DNA from: a virus | Length of the DNA: 27,790 bases | Direction: 5' to 3' (one strand) | Virus record (IMG/VR): IMGVR_UViG_3300030419_001670 | Span: 1 to 27,790 of that record | Part shown: positions 1 through 9,117 of the stretch, piece after piece | How the letters are laid out: the number at the start of each line of letters is the position of its first letter | Position numbering within the stretch: the stretch's first letter is position 1 | Notes under the pieces: model-generated | The model's database searches: none | What the model was told of the DNA's origin: nothing | Seen by the model: the letters and a program-made list of their open reading frames with translations, nothing else | Program-made: the position numbers and the translations under genes

Positions 1-203
1 GCAACGGCTAAGTCTTTAATATGGTCTGATGCAGTTTGAGCCTGCATGGTTACTTTACCAGCAGTAATTGCTTCGCCCGCATAAGCATAAACGAACTCAC
101 TACCATCTGGAAGTACCATTCTAGCTCCGATCCGATTCTTCTTTGTTAAAGAAGTAACCTTCTCGTCTCCAAAAGAGCCTTGTATTGTAACAGGAAATGC
201 CAT
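1..203 (-). CDS. Partial CDS, probable virion protein downstream of the capsid gene
   Basis: An open frame reads on the minus strand from an ATG at 203 to the left edge with no stop (67 codons seen), so the gene continues outside the window. An AGGAGGG ribosome binding site lies just upstream. The N-terminus begins MAFPVTIQGSFGDEKVTSL and continues with a mix of small, charged and glycine residues. I do not recognise the family. Its place as second gene after the major capsid protein in the late direction suggests a head-completion, decoration or other structural protein; that is inferred from position only. Confidence 0.6.
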   Translation of the reverse strand, partial: MAFPVTIQGSFGDEKVTSLTKKNRIGARMVLPDGSEFVYAYAGEAITAGKVTMQAQTASDHIKDLAV

Positions 204-224
204 GATTTCCCTCCTATTTATAAA

Positions 225-243
225 GTAGAGGACTTGCCTCTAC
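225..243 (-). terminator. Stem-loop between two late genes, weak terminator or processing hairpin
   Basis: Perfect 7-bp arms (GTAGAGG at 225-231 and CCTCTAC at 237-243) enclose a 5-base loop. Read on the minus strand, the stem is followed by TTTATAAATA and then the ribosome binding site of the edge gene. The T content downstream is modest, so a full terminator is unlikely; partial termination or mRNA processing fits better. Confidence 0.45.
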
Positions 244-308
244 GACCAACCGATAAATAAAATTCGTATAAGCTCGGTCAATCGTTACACTTATACTAGA
301 TCACAGAA

Positions 309-701
309 CTACTCCTCTGTGTCCACCTCAGTTACTTTAGTAATTACAGGTTTTTCTTTTGGAGTAGATTCTGTTTTCTTTACATTTGTTGTGGGTTTGC
401 ATACACAGGCTTTCCCTTGTAGTTTAAGTCTGCAATTACCATCCCACTCTATTGGGAATAACCCAATATTTCCTCGTCTTTGTTGCGTTGAAGGATCACT
501 TGGTTGGTTAGGATAAGCAGAGCCACAAGGCTTTGCTAACTCCCCATCAGTATTAAACTTAGGAATATGATTGTAATATGTAGTTTTGCTTTGCCAATCT
601 GGTAGCAATCCTTCAAATTTATCTATTCCCATATCTTTCCTCTGCTTGTTAATTTGATCTCGCAAAGGTTTATTTCTGTTTCCGTACAAATGATTGACCA
701 T
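309..701 (-). CDS. Hypothetical protein, 130 aa, between capsid and edge gene
   Basis: It starts at an ATG at 701 behind a GGAGG ribosome binding site, 19 bases after the capsid stop. The protein is hydrophilic, with a basic N-terminal third, a short cysteine pair near residues 99-101 (ACVC) and a Lys/Thr/Glu-rich tail ending in VDTEE. No membrane segment or known domain is visible. Position directly after the major capsid gene suggests a head accessory or head-tail joining protein. That is a positional inference; I do not recognise the family. Confidence 0.6.
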   Translation of the reverse strand: MVNHLYGNRNKPLRDQINKQRKDMGIDKFEGLLPDWQSKTTYYNHIPKFNTDGELAKPCGSAYPNQPSDPSTQQRRGNIGLFPIEWDGNCRLKLQGKACVCKPTTNVKKTESTPKEKPVITKVTEVDTEE

Positions 702-720
702 ATGATTCCTCCATTAATCA

Positions 721-1596
721 TTAGTTGTTAGTAGTTAATTCGTCTGCATCAAAAATAAGTCCAGCTCCTTTGGTGTCGTCTAATTCAAACACACCATAGT
801 CTGAAGTCATAACCACCTCAGTGGCTCTCAAACTTGCATCACGCTGTCTTTCTTGTCTTGTTTCTACAGAGTTAAGAACTGCCATTGCTCCCTTAGAAGC
901 TATAACACCTGTTGCATCATCTGATGAATCTACAGCAAGGTTACCATCTTCAAAGATTGGAACATTGTTTATAGGTCTTAATCCACTATAAAAGTTTCTT
1001 AGTAAATCAGCACTGTATCCTTCAGGAACTGCATTGGTAGCAGTAGATGCTACTGTTGCTGCTTCTTTTGAAAGATATGCTACTGAGTTTGGATGATGTA
1101 GTATGTATACATCACTACCAAATTTATTTGCTTTAGCATAAGCTATAGCTCCATGAACATTTTGTGTTTTCATGAATTTAGTTGCAGCACCTACAGTTGT
1201 GCCACCATTTAAAGAACCATACAATGCGTGTACATCAGTATCTTTCTTTCTTGCCATTGCATCTCCTAATTGTTTACCAATTATTGTGAATACATTGTTT
1301 TGTTGCTCACGAACAAGTTTGTCGGTTAAAATAACTTTTGCTCCTACTTCACTTGCAGTAAGATCAACAGTTGTCATTCCGATTTCCTCATCGTCAGTTA
1401 TGTCTACGCCATCTGTTAGATCACTAACAGTCATTTGTCCTACTTTAGGTACTGTAACCTGTTTTGAACCACTAGGTAGACTAAAGGATTCAATCAACGC
1501 CATTGCTGGAGCATTATGTTCCTCTGTATATCTGGCAGCAGAAATAATAATTCTACTGGCATTTTCCAGATTACCAGTTGTCGCGGTCTGAGCCAT
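721..1596 (-). CDS. Major capsid protein (HK97-fold type, probable)
   Basis: The 291-residue product would form the icosahedral shell. It begins MAQTATTGNLENASRIIIS, has an acidic stretch near residues 60-75 and a Thr/Val/Ala-rich composition. The middle segment (about 80-130) has the TDKLVREQQNNVFTIIGKQLGDAMARKKDTDV pattern (split here: TDKLVREQQNNVF then TIIGKQLGDAMARKK), typical of the long helix and E-loop region of phage capsid proteins. A segment near 130-190 (KTQNVHGAIAYAK, YILHHPN) and a C-terminal EVVMTSDYGVFE strand also fit capsid proteins of this class. It follows a scaffold-like gene, the usual order. Start is ATG behind AGGAGGG. Identity rests on size, composition, motifs and position rather than one diagnostic residue. 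Confidence 0.75.
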   Translation of the reverse strand: MAQTATTGNLENASRIIISAARYTEEHNAPAMALIESFSLPSGSKQVTVPKVGQMTVSDLTDGVDITDDEEIGMTTVDLTASEVGAKVILTDKLVREQQNNVFTIIGKQLGDAMARKKDTDVHALYGSLNGGTTVGAATKFMKTQNVHGAIAYAKANKFGSDVYILHHPNSVAYLSKEAATVASTATNAVPEGYSADLLRNFYSGLRPINNVPIFEDGNLAVDSSDDATGVIASKGAMAVLNSVETRQERQRDASLRATEVVMTSDYGVFELDDTKGAGLIFDADELTTNN

Positions 1597-1614
1597 TACG
1601 CCCTCCTATCAACT

Positions 1615-1636
1615 TATTTATAAACCACCTAAGTGG
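1615..1636 (-). promoter_or_regulatory. TATAAATA box preceded by a small hairpin upstream of the capsid gene
   Basis: On the minus strand a short CCAC/GTGG stem (1625-1636) is followed by TATAAATA (1615-1622), then an AGGAGGG ribosome binding site and the capsid ATG. The same order of hairpin, TATAAATA and ribosome binding site occurs at 215-243. TATAAATA is the T4 late promoter core, but no T4-type late sigma is seen, and AT-rich DNA makes the string by chance, so function is uncertain. Confidence 0.3.
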
Positions 1637-1653
1637 ACAAGTTACCTTGCTGC

Positions 1654-2448
1654 TTATAATCCTAAGATTCTTTTTGCAGCATTTATTGCTTCAGGACTTC
1701 TGTCCCCTGCATTGTATCTGTCTAAAAGTCTGTCCTCACTTGAGGAGGCTTCTGCTGGAGCTTGACTAGTGTCCATCTGTTGTGGTGGCACTTGCTCTTT
1801 CTTTAGCCTGGCAACTTCTGCCTCTAATTTTGCAACTTTAGACTGTGAACTTGCGTGTTTCTCCATTTCTTCTGGAGTATTGTAATTCATTAATTGTTTA
1901 GGCGATACACCATGTTTCTCTCCTATTTCCATAGCAGCATTCATTTTACCTTGATAATAAGCATCTAGGTTTTGAATGTTTTGCGAATGCTGAACTTCTT
2001 TTTGCCTGGATGTTTTTAATTGTTCTGTTAACTGCTGTGCCTGCAACTCATCCATTCCCTGATCTATTAATGCTTGGTTGTATTTCCTTGCTTCAGTTTC
2101 AATAGCTTGTCTTTGTTTTTCTACTTCGTTTTGCATTATTTGTCTTTGCAAAACTTCCTGTTGTTTTTTTGTTTCTTCAAGTTGTTTTGTTAAATCTCCA
2201 ACTTGGTCTGTATTTTCTGCAACAGGTGTATCAGCAGTATCTACAGTTTGTGTCTGTGTTCCTTCCTGTGTAACAGGAGCATCTGCTTCAGTAGTTTCTG
2301 TTACTGTTTCCTCTTCAGGTGTAACAGGCGTGATTACAGGTTCAGTAGATGTTTCAGTAACAGGAGCTTCCGTGCTTGGAGCAGGAGCTGCTGGTTCTGT
2401 AACAGCACTTTCTGTATTAATTTGTTGTTCGTTATTTTCGGTTACCAT
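1654..2448 (-). CDS. Capsid scaffold protein (probable)
   Basis: The 264-residue protein has three parts. Residues 1-85 are disordered and rich in Pro, Thr, Glu and Val. Residues about 85-150 form a long Gln/Glu/Lys coiled coil (LTKQLEETKKQQEVLQ), with a second coiled segment near 200-217 (KVAKLEAEVARLKKEQ). A short amphipathic helix lies at the extreme C-terminus (SPEAINAAKRILGL). A disordered acidic arm, coiled coil and C-terminal helix that docks on capsid subunits is the classic phage scaffold plan, and the gene sits directly upstream of the capsid gene. Scaffold would be present only in procapsids. ATG at 2448 follows AGGA. No protease domain is visible. Confidence 0.75.
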   Translation of the reverse strand: MVTENNEQQINTESAVTEPAAPAPSTEAPVTETSTEPVITPVTPEEETVTETTEADAPVTQEGTQTQTVDTADTPVAENTDQVGDLTKQLEETKKQQEVLQRQIMQNEVEKQRQAIETEARKYNQALIDQGMDELQAQQLTEQLKTSRQKEVQHSQNIQNLDAYYQGKMNAAMEIGEKHGVSPKQLMNYNTPEEMEKHASSQSKVAKLEAEVARLKKEQVPPQQMDTSQAPAEASSSEDRLLDRYNAGDRSPEAINAAKRILGL

Positions 2449-2489
2449 AATTTCCTCCTAATCTAGTATCCTATTTTGTTTATATTTTG

Positions 2490-5400
2490 TCAATTCTCTT
2501 TCTTAAAAGTATTACCATAAAAAATATCATCTAATACTTTTAATAGTTGTTGATTGCCTTGCAATTCTTGTTGCCTTAATAAATGAGACTGCATTATTTT
2601 TTGCCACTGCAATCTTCCTTGTCTTGTTTGTATTAACCTTTCTCTTACTTCATAAGGAATTGGAGATCTGTTTGTATTTTTCAATATATATTCCTGTTGT
2701 TCTTTAGTTGCACTTTGCATAAATTTAGTTATTAAAAGATCATAAACATTCCAATCCATTAATCCTGCTGGTGTTAGAGCTTTTTCTTTTATAGAATGAT
2801 ACCTTGCTAATGCTCTGATATTAGGGTCTGGGTCATTAATACCTTCCCCTGATTCCTCAAACTCTATAGCTATTGCTGATTTTTGAACTCTTATTTCATC
2901 TTCAATATCTTTGTATTTTTGATAAAACTGATAAGCAGATAATGTTTTGTCATTAGCTGCTTCTATTAACTTGTCTACTCTTTCTTTATTTATGGCATCT
3001 ATAGCTGCAAAATGCTGTGATCCTTCAGTAACTCTTTCTTTAGCTGCTTCTTGAAACGGACTAAGCTCTCCTTCTATTAACTGCCTTACCATATCTTTTT
3101 GCCAACTTTGTAAATCATAATAATTTTTATTAAAATTTATTTGTGCAGTATCTTCTAATAAATCTCCTATTGACATTGGAGAGTTAGGCACAGCAAAGAA
3201 ATCTGTTGCAATATTTGTTACTCCTGTTGTTGATCCTTTAACAATACCTTCTCGTTCTGCTTTTTGTTTTGCTTCTGCAATATTCATTCCCATATCTTGC
3301 AAAGCAAAAGGAACAAAAGTTTCTATAAAATTTAAAATATCTTCGGTAATAGGACTGTCTTTTCCTGTCAAACCAAAAGGATCAACAGGTTTGCCTTCAA
3401 ATGTTTCGCCTGTTATCAAATCCCATGATCTGGCAATTATAGGAGATGATATTCCTCTTAATGATTTAATAAATTCTGATGGATTTTTATCTTGCAATGC
3501 TAATCCTAATGAAAAAAACAATCTTACTATTTGCATCGAAGAACCAAAAGTATTGTAATCTCTGTCATTCCATCTTATTGTCATAAAGTTAGGATTCCAT
3601 GCTCGTTTTTTAGAAGCTACTTTAACTTTTCTTCCATCTTCTTTTGTTACAGTTTTATATGTAGTTATTTCTTTAATAGGATTAAAATCTGTTTCATTTC
3701 CTAGCATTTCATTTATCATAATAGTTAGTCCTGTGCCATAACCTGCAAACCTTAACAATGCTTGTCTTTGCATTCTTTCCTGTATGCTTAATGTTACACC
3801 AGGCACAGCACCTTTCCCTGAAGCTAAAATACCCATAAGTAAATTTTCTAATCTAGTTGCAAAATATCTTGGTGCAAACATTAACAACTCTCCCATTGTT
3901 CCAGCAAATGGTCTTGCACTATAACCTGTAATTCTATTAATAGAGGTTGCTGCTTCTCTCATTTGCCCTGATGACATATATTCTTTTACATTTAATTTAG
4001 TTACTTTGTTATATCTCATTTCTTGCAACATCATTTCTAATCTCATAACATCTGCTGCATTACTAAAGGCTCTGTTTGCAGCTTCAATAGGAGCAACACT
4101 TTTTTTTGTTTTTGGTATAGGAATTTTTAATGCTTGTATTTGCCTTCCTGCTCGTGCTATTACATTTCCACCTTCTTGCCCTATAGAAAATTCCATTGCT
4201 CCACCAGAGTGATGCAACCCATTGTTATACAAATCGTTTACTTCTATTCCATAATCATCTTTGAGTTGTTTATTTACAGTTTTTATTCTGTTACCCATAA
4301 CAGCAGGATTAGTCCAGGATTGTAAACTTGCTGCTGCTCCTTTTGCCCATGCTCTAGGAGCTTTTGCCCATCCAAAAAACAATGTAATAAAAGGAGCTGA
4401 GTTGTCTCCTGTAGCTCCAGTACCTCTTCCTATAGCATTAGCTGCTTTTAACGCATCAGTTTGATCTTTGAATTTTAATGTTGGATCGCTTTTAATTATT
4501 CTGTGCATTTCTCTTACCATGTCATCTGCCCACACATGATTAGACATTCCAGGAAGTTCCATTATGTGTTCCCCTGTTTTGTTGTGCATTTCTTTTATAT
4601 ATTTAATAGCTCTATTATATTCAGGTCTTAAATTATCTATTTCTTTTCTTGTTTCTTTTATTAACTTTGTTACTTCTAACTTGTTTGCTCCTGCATATTT
4701 TCCTCTTTGCACTGACGAGGCTTTTACTAATGCTTTTTTTATATCATCTATAACATCTGCAACATCAGAAGATTCTGTAAAAGGATTTTGTAAAATGTCA
4801 TCTATTTTTCTTATTAATCTTTCGTCTATAGCACCACTTAATCTGCTTAAGTTAATTAAATTTTTTCTGGCTTGTCGCATTTTGTTAATTGATATTTCTA
4901 TGTTTTCTGGAAAAACACCTTTGCCAAAATTATCTGTTAAATACTGATGGTATGTTGACCCTATTTTTTTTCCGTTTATTCTTAATTCTTGCAATGATAA
5001 AGCTCTAATAGTGTTAGCTTCTAGCCTATATATTGCTTCTATATAATCAGCAACAGCATCCCCTGTATTCATGTATTTGTATCTTGTAACACCATCATTA
5101 AACATAACACCTTGTGCTTTGCTATCAAACTTAGCTGCATCTAAAGGCAATGCTCCTGTTCCAAGACCTTTTGGTTTTTTAACATATTCTCCTATTGGCA
5201 TATCAGTTTTAGCAAAAGCATCTACTCCCTCTGTTATTGCTTTTGTCTCTCCACCTCTAGGCATATAAAACCCACCATCAATAATATCGTCTCTAATTCC
5301 CTTTTCAAGAAACCCTTGTTTTCTCATGTAATCATTAAAAGGATCTAGTTCTTTTTTTACAAAATTAAAAAATTCTATTTCTTCTCGTGATAAATTATTT

Positions 5401-7496
5401 ACATACTTAGGATATCTTGCAGCTATATCTTCTATTGCTGGTGCAATAAGTTCATCATCTACACCTCTAAGTGTTTCATCTACACCTATAAGGTGTCTGA
5501 ATAACGGAGTGTCATTTACAATTTCAATATCTACTCCTTCTACTTTACTTAGCTCTTTAATACGAGAAGTGTATTGATCTTTAAAAGATCTTCCTCTGCT
5601 TCTTCCTGCCTGTGTTACTTGCTCTGCCCATCTAAATATTTTTTGTATAACTGGCTTTGCTTGTGCTGCTAATGAAGTAGGGATTCCTAATTTTCCTAAA
5701 GGCAAAATTTCGTTGTCTCCTATAATTCCTCCTAGAAAATTTCTAACTTTGTCAAACTTTCCTGTTACATCTACAACAATTCCACTAGACAAATGCTCTC
5801 CTAAAAATGGTTTTGCATTTGCAGATGGTTCTACTATTTTAGTTCCAGGCACAGGTTTAAATTGCGAACCTTGTAATTCTCCTGGTCTTATAGCATCATC
5901 TAAAGTTCCTTCTCTTGGAACTCTTGGTTTTTGTTGCGAAGGTTTAGTTTTTTGCAAATCTTCTATTAATTGTCTTTGTGGAAAATAAGATTCTACATCT
6001 CTGCCTAATGGTTCTACAGGAGTTTGTGGAGGTGGATCTTTAAAGTATGTAGTAGGACTACTAGGAGTTGCTGATTGAATACCAGTGTTAGTTGGAGTAT
6101 CAGGAAAGTATTGCCCTGCTCTCATTTGTGGATCTATAGGAGTGTCTGTTCGTGAATCAAAAAAAGTATCTTTTGGAGTATTGTTTAATTCTTGTTTTAA
6201 AACATTAATTTCTTTTTGTAATTGATTAATTTCTAAATCAACACTGTCTACTGCTTCTAATCCTTTGTCATCTAGTAAGTTGCCTGTATATCTTTTTGAT
6301 TGCTCTAAGCTAAGTGCATTTAATTGTTTTTGTTTAGTTTCTAATTCTTTAGATAAATTATCATATACAGGATTAGGTTCTTTTTTTGGTGGCGTTTTCT
6401 TTGGTGGTGTATCTGGAAAGTATTGTTCTGCTTGTCGTAAAGGAGCAGTAGGTGTTCTAGGTGGAACTTCATCAAAGAATGTCATTGGTCTTTTGTCTGG
6501 GAAATATGTTTCTTCTCTTCTTAAAGTTTTTGGCACAGGTCTTACAGGCTGTTCTTTAGGAATGTCTGGAAAGTATGTTGAAGGTTTATCTGATGCTCTA
6601 AGTGTAGCGTTATCTATAGGAGCTTTTCTTCCTTTATTTGCTAATGCTGATAATGGTTTTCTAAGTTTTTTTGCAGCACCTAATCCTCCTGTTCCAACAA
6701 CAAATGGGTCAAACGCTAATTCTATAGCTCCCTTCCATCCAAATGTTTCAGGGTTCACATAACTTAAAAACGATGCCCATGAAGGTAATTTGCTTATTCC
6801 TTTTTCTGTTACGCTGTGCAAAGGATTGTTTACTTCAGATAAATTTATTTCTTCAAATGCTTTTTCTGATGCTTCTATTGTATTAAAGCCTTGATCTCTG
6901 TATTTTTTTAATACACTTTCAAAGTTTTCCCCTTCGTATACACCTGGTATGTTTCCTAATGTACTTCCACCATAAACAGAATAAAATGGTTTAAATACTG
7001 CTTGTTCTGCTGCAGATAAAACATCTAATGCAGGCATAACTGGAGCTAATAATTTTTGTCCAGTAGTTGCTTCAGGGTCTGTCATGGTTTTATACATATT
7101 GTAATATTGTCGAGGATTGGTTGGCGAGATGTTTGCAATAGCTCTTGCTAACTCAGGTATTCTTCCTGCCATTGTACCAGCAGAGCTTTTAAGATCTTCA
7201 AAAAATCCCATCCTACCTGTTTGTGCAGGCAACCCTGCTGCTATTCTTTGTTCAGGAGTTAATGTAGGGATAGCATCTATCTGACCAGGTTCGTTAGCAA
7301 AAACAAACTCTTGTCCTTCTGATCCTATTAAATTCATAAATTGTGGCAAAGGTGTTGTAACTGTTGGTGTAATATTTCCATAAATTAATTCTCCTGGATA
7401 TTCTCCTGGCATAGGAAATCTTTGTGGAGACATAGGTGGAGGTGTAGGCACATACCCTGCAAAAGGATTTATATTATGTCCTGGTATATGAGGCAT
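2490..7496 (-). CDS. Very large (1668 aa) internal virion or ejection-type protein
   Basis: This is the largest gene, 5 kb, starting at an ATG at 7496 behind GAGGT. Residues 1-60 are Pro-rich and carry INPFAGY (9-15). Residues about 300-510 are a Pro-rich linker with eight short aromatic repeats of YFPD type, interrupted by a coiled coil near 375-440. Residues 550-1668 are mostly helical and charged, with several helices containing small and hydrophobic residues (for example LLMFAPRYFATRLENLLMGI and LLRFAGYGTGLTIMINEML). That segment recalls large polyvalent phage proteins delivered with the DNA. I see no lysozyme or peptidase motif that I can name. The position between portal and capsid genes and the size support an internal or ejected virion protein; precise function is unknown. 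Confidence 0.6.
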   Translation of the reverse strand: MPHIPGHNINPFAGYVPTPPPMSPQRFPMPGEYPGELIYGNITPTVTTPLPQFMNLIGSEGQEFVFANEPGQIDAIPTLTPEQRIAAGLPAQTGRMGFFEDLKSSAGTMAGRIPELARAIANISPTNPRQYYNMYKTMTDPEATTGQKLLAPVMPALDVLSAAEQAVFKPFYSVYGGSTLGNIPGVYEGENFESVLKKYRDQGFNTIEASEKAFEEINLSEVNNPLHSVTEKGISKLPSWASFLSYVNPETFGWKGAIELAFDPFVVGTGGLGAAKKLRKPLSALANKGRKAPIDNATLRASDKPSTYFPDIPKEQPVRPVPKTLRREETYFPDKRPMTFFDEVPPRTPTAPLRQAEQYFPDTPPKKTPPKKEPNPVYDNLSKELETKQKQLNALSLEQSKRYTGNLLDDKGLEAVDSVDLEINQLQKEINVLKQELNNTPKDTFFDSRTDTPIDPQMRAGQYFPDTPTNTGIQSATPSSPTTYFKDPPPQTPVEPLGRDVESYFPQRQLIEDLQKTKPSQQKPRVPREGTLDDAIRPGELQGSQFKPVPGTKIVEPSANAKPFLGEHLSSGIVVDVTGKFDKVRNFLGGIIGDNEILPLGKLGIPTSLAAQAKPVIQKIFRWAEQVTQAGRSRGRSFKDQYTSRIKELSKVEGVDIEIVNDTPLFRHLIGVDETLRGVDDELIAPAIEDIAARYPKYVNNLSREEIEFFNFVKKELDPFNDYMRKQGFLEKGIRDDIIDGGFYMPRGGETKAITEGVDAFAKTDMPIGEYVKKPKGLGTGALPLDAAKFDSKAQGVMFNDGVTRYKYMNTGDAVADYIEAIYRLEANTIRALSLQELRINGKKIGSTYHQYLTDNFGKGVFPENIEISINKMRQARKNLINLSRLSGAIDERLIRKIDDILQNPFTESSDVADVIDDIKKALVKASSVQRGKYAGANKLEVTKLIKETRKEIDNLRPEYNRAIKYIKEMHNKTGEHIMELPGMSNHVWADDMVREMHRIIKSDPTLKFKDQTDALKAANAIGRGTGATGDNSAPFITLFFGWAKAPRAWAKGAAASLQSWTNPAVMGNRIKTVNKQLKDDYGIEVNDLYNNGLHHSGGAMEFSIGQEGGNVIARAGRQIQALKIPIPKTKKSVAPIEAANRAFSNAADVMRLEMMLQEMRYNKVTKLNVKEYMSSGQMREAATSINRITGYSARPFAGTMGELLMFAPRYFATRLENLLMGILASGKGAVPGVTLSIQERMQRQALLRFAGYGTGLTIMINEMLGNETDFNPIKEITTYKTVTKEDGRKVKVASKKRAWNPNFMTIRWNDRDYNTFGSSMQIVRLFFSLGLALQDKNPSEFIKSLRGISSPIIARSWDLITGETFEGKPVDPFGLTGKDSPITEDILNFIETFVPFALQDMGMNIAEAKQKAEREGIVKGSTTGVTNIATDFFAVPNSPMSIGDLLEDTAQINFNKNYYDLQSWQKDMVRQLIEGELSPFQEAAKERVTEGSQHFAAIDAINKERVDKLIEAANDKTLSAYQFYQKYKDIEDEIRVQKSAIAIEFEESGEGINDPDPNIRALARYHSIKEKALTPAGLMDWNVYDLLITKFMQSATKEQQEYILKNTNRSPIPYEVRERLIQTRQGRLQWQKIMQSHLLRQQELQGNQQLLKVLDDIFYGNTFKKEN

Positions 7497-7504
7497 TATT
7501 TACC

Positions 7505-7888
7505 TCAATAATATAAGAATCTGGTTGTTGGAGAAAATGAGCTTCGATCTGTTGCACCAAACGATCTTCTCATACTAGGACTCATTCTTGTGTATCTTCT
7601 AGTAAAAGGATCATCTGCTAAGAAATCTTCAAATCTTCTGGTAGGTGCTGTTCCTGTCTCTCTAATTTGACTACCTAGTTGTCCTAAATATTCATTGTAT
7701 ATATCGCCAAAAGATCTTTGAAAATATTGTCTTTGTCCTCCACCTCTTCCTGCGAATGCCTGTCCTGTAGGAGAACTGTAATATGCTAAAGATGGTTTGT
7801 ATTCAAGCATATCTCTTATACTTGTGGCTGGTGTGCCTCCTGTGTAATCCATAAAAGGATTAGTAAAATAATTATTTCCATTTGCCAT
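7505..7888 (-). CDS. Small virion-type protein, 127 aa, with NPFxxY near its N-terminus
   Basis: The protein begins MANGNNYFTNPFMDYTGG and is rich in Arg, Tyr, Phe, Ser and Gly, with little hydrophobic core. Its middle holds GRGGGQRQYFQRSFGDIYNEYLG and its end RSSFSPTTRFLYY (segments given separately in the chain). It lies 8 bases upstream of the 1668-aa gene and directly after the 408-aa gene, so the three are almost certainly co-expressed. NPFxxY occupies residues 10-15, the same position as in the 1668-aa protein. This fits a minor virion or assembly partner. I do not recognise a family. Confidence 0.6.
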   Translation of the reverse strand: MANGNNYFTNPFMDYTGGTPATSIRDMLEYKPSLAYYSSPTGQAFAGRGGGQRQYFQRSFGDIYNEYLGQLGSQIRETGTAPTRRFEDFLADDPFTRRYTRMSPSMRRSFGATDRSSFSPTTRFLYY

Positions 7889-7889
7889 A

Positions 7890-9116
7890 TTAATTACCTA
7901 CCATAAATTCTTGAAACGGATTTACATAATCATCTGCATCAAATGGTTGTCCTAACAACGCTTCTTGTGTCTGGAATGCTCTAGGTTGCCCTGCTGTTGG
8001 CAAAAATGCTTGTCCTGGTGTTTGAAATTGTTGTTGCCTATATTGTCTGTTTATCATATTAGCAAGAGCATCTCTTGTTGCTGCTGCAGTGCCTGTTCCT
8101 AATGCTTGTTCATATAAATTTCTTTGTGCTGAAGGACTTGCATAAGCAGCTTGTAAAAATTGTTGTCTTTGAGTAGGTGCTTCTGTTGATAACAAAGCCG
8201 TGTTAACTTCATTTGCATATTGTCTCATTTGTTCAGGAGTTAATCTTGTACCACTGCCTAAAAATCTTTCAAAAGAACTCATGCCTGAATCATCCGTAAC
8301 AGCATACGGAGATCCTGGCAATCCAGCTCCTTGTGCATAAAAAGATGTTACTAATTCAGGTGTAATGTCTTGCATATAACTAGCTATTTCAGGACTTACT
8401 GTAGTTACAGGCATAAACGCAGCGAATCTTTGTAACTGTTCTTGTGGAGATATTTCTCTTGCTACAAATTCACTTCTTCGAAATGGAGAACCAAACTCTG
8501 CTCCAGCTACAGGGTAATTAAAATTGCCTAGTCTTGTTTGTTGAATTGCTTTTAATTGTTTATCATCTAGTGATTTTGGAAGGTCGCCATCGTCATCGTC
8601 AGTGTCATCATCTCCTAACAATACATTTAATCTAGCTTCTCCTGCATCTGCATTTTGTATTGCTTGGTCTGCAGCATCCCAATTCATTCTTTCAAATCCA
8701 CCATATCCCATGCTACCTTGTTCTTTAGACAAGTATCCAGCAAACTCGTTAGCTGCTTTTCTTAATTCGTCTGAAGATTCTATTGCTTTAGCTATTTCTC
8801 CAGGATCGTTTGACGAAAATGCTGCATCTCTTAATTTTGCAAACTGTTCGTTCTTTGATGCTAGTTCGTTTAACTCTGCTTGTGACTCTTTAATATATTT
8901 ATCCTGATCTGCTTTTGACATTGTTCCACCAGTTTGAGGATCAATAGTATAAAATTGTGCTGCAAAAGGATCTATGTTAGCAACATCTTCTGATGCAATG
9001 CCCATAGCTTCTGCCATTCCTATGCCTCCTGCTGATAAATCTTGTGCATGTTGTGCAATAATAGAAGATTCAGATCTTCCCATTCTTTTTGCTTCTGCTA
9101 TTTGTTGTGGTGTCAT
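7890..9116 (-). CDS. Virion-associated or head-assembly protein, 408 aa, unknown family
   Basis: This gene is immediately downstream of the portal gene (one base between) with a GGAGGT ribosome binding site. The protein is Ala/Gln-rich and mostly helical. An acidic aspartate run (DDDTDDDDGD) sits near residue 170, a helical Gln-rich C-terminal half follows, and a C-terminal YVNPFQEFMVGN tail carries the NPF motif shared with the next two proteins. An internal DPFAAQFYTIDP segment lies near residue 50. There is no signal peptide or membrane span. Its place between portal and the internal-virion-type genes suggests a head or ejectosome component. The family is not recognised. Confidence 0.55.
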   Translation of the reverse strand: MTPQQIAEAKRMGRSESSIIAQHAQDLSAGGIGMAEAMGIASEDVANIDPFAAQFYTIDPQTGGTMSKADQDKYIKESQAELNELASKNEQFAKLRDAAFSSNDPGEIAKAIESSDELRKAANEFAGYLSKEQGSMGYGGFERMNWDAADQAIQNADAGEARLNVLLGDDDTDDDDGDLPKSLDDKQLKAIQQTRLGNFNYPVAGAEFGSPFRRSEFVAREISPQEQLQRFAAFMPVTTVSPEIASYMQDITPELVTSFYAQGAGLPGSPYAVTDDSGMSSFERFLGSGTRLTPEQMRQYANEVNTALLSTEAPTQRQQFLQAAYASPSAQRNLYEQALGTGTAAATRDALANMINRQYRQQQFQTPGQAFLPTAGQPRAFQTQEALLGQPFDADDYVNPFQEFMVGN

Positions 9117-9117
9117 T

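Noticed and set aside
1172-1591. Plus-strand frames across the head module
   Set aside because: They lie opposite well-supported minus-strand genes, lack ribosome binding sites and encode low-complexity or Cys/Ser-rich strings.
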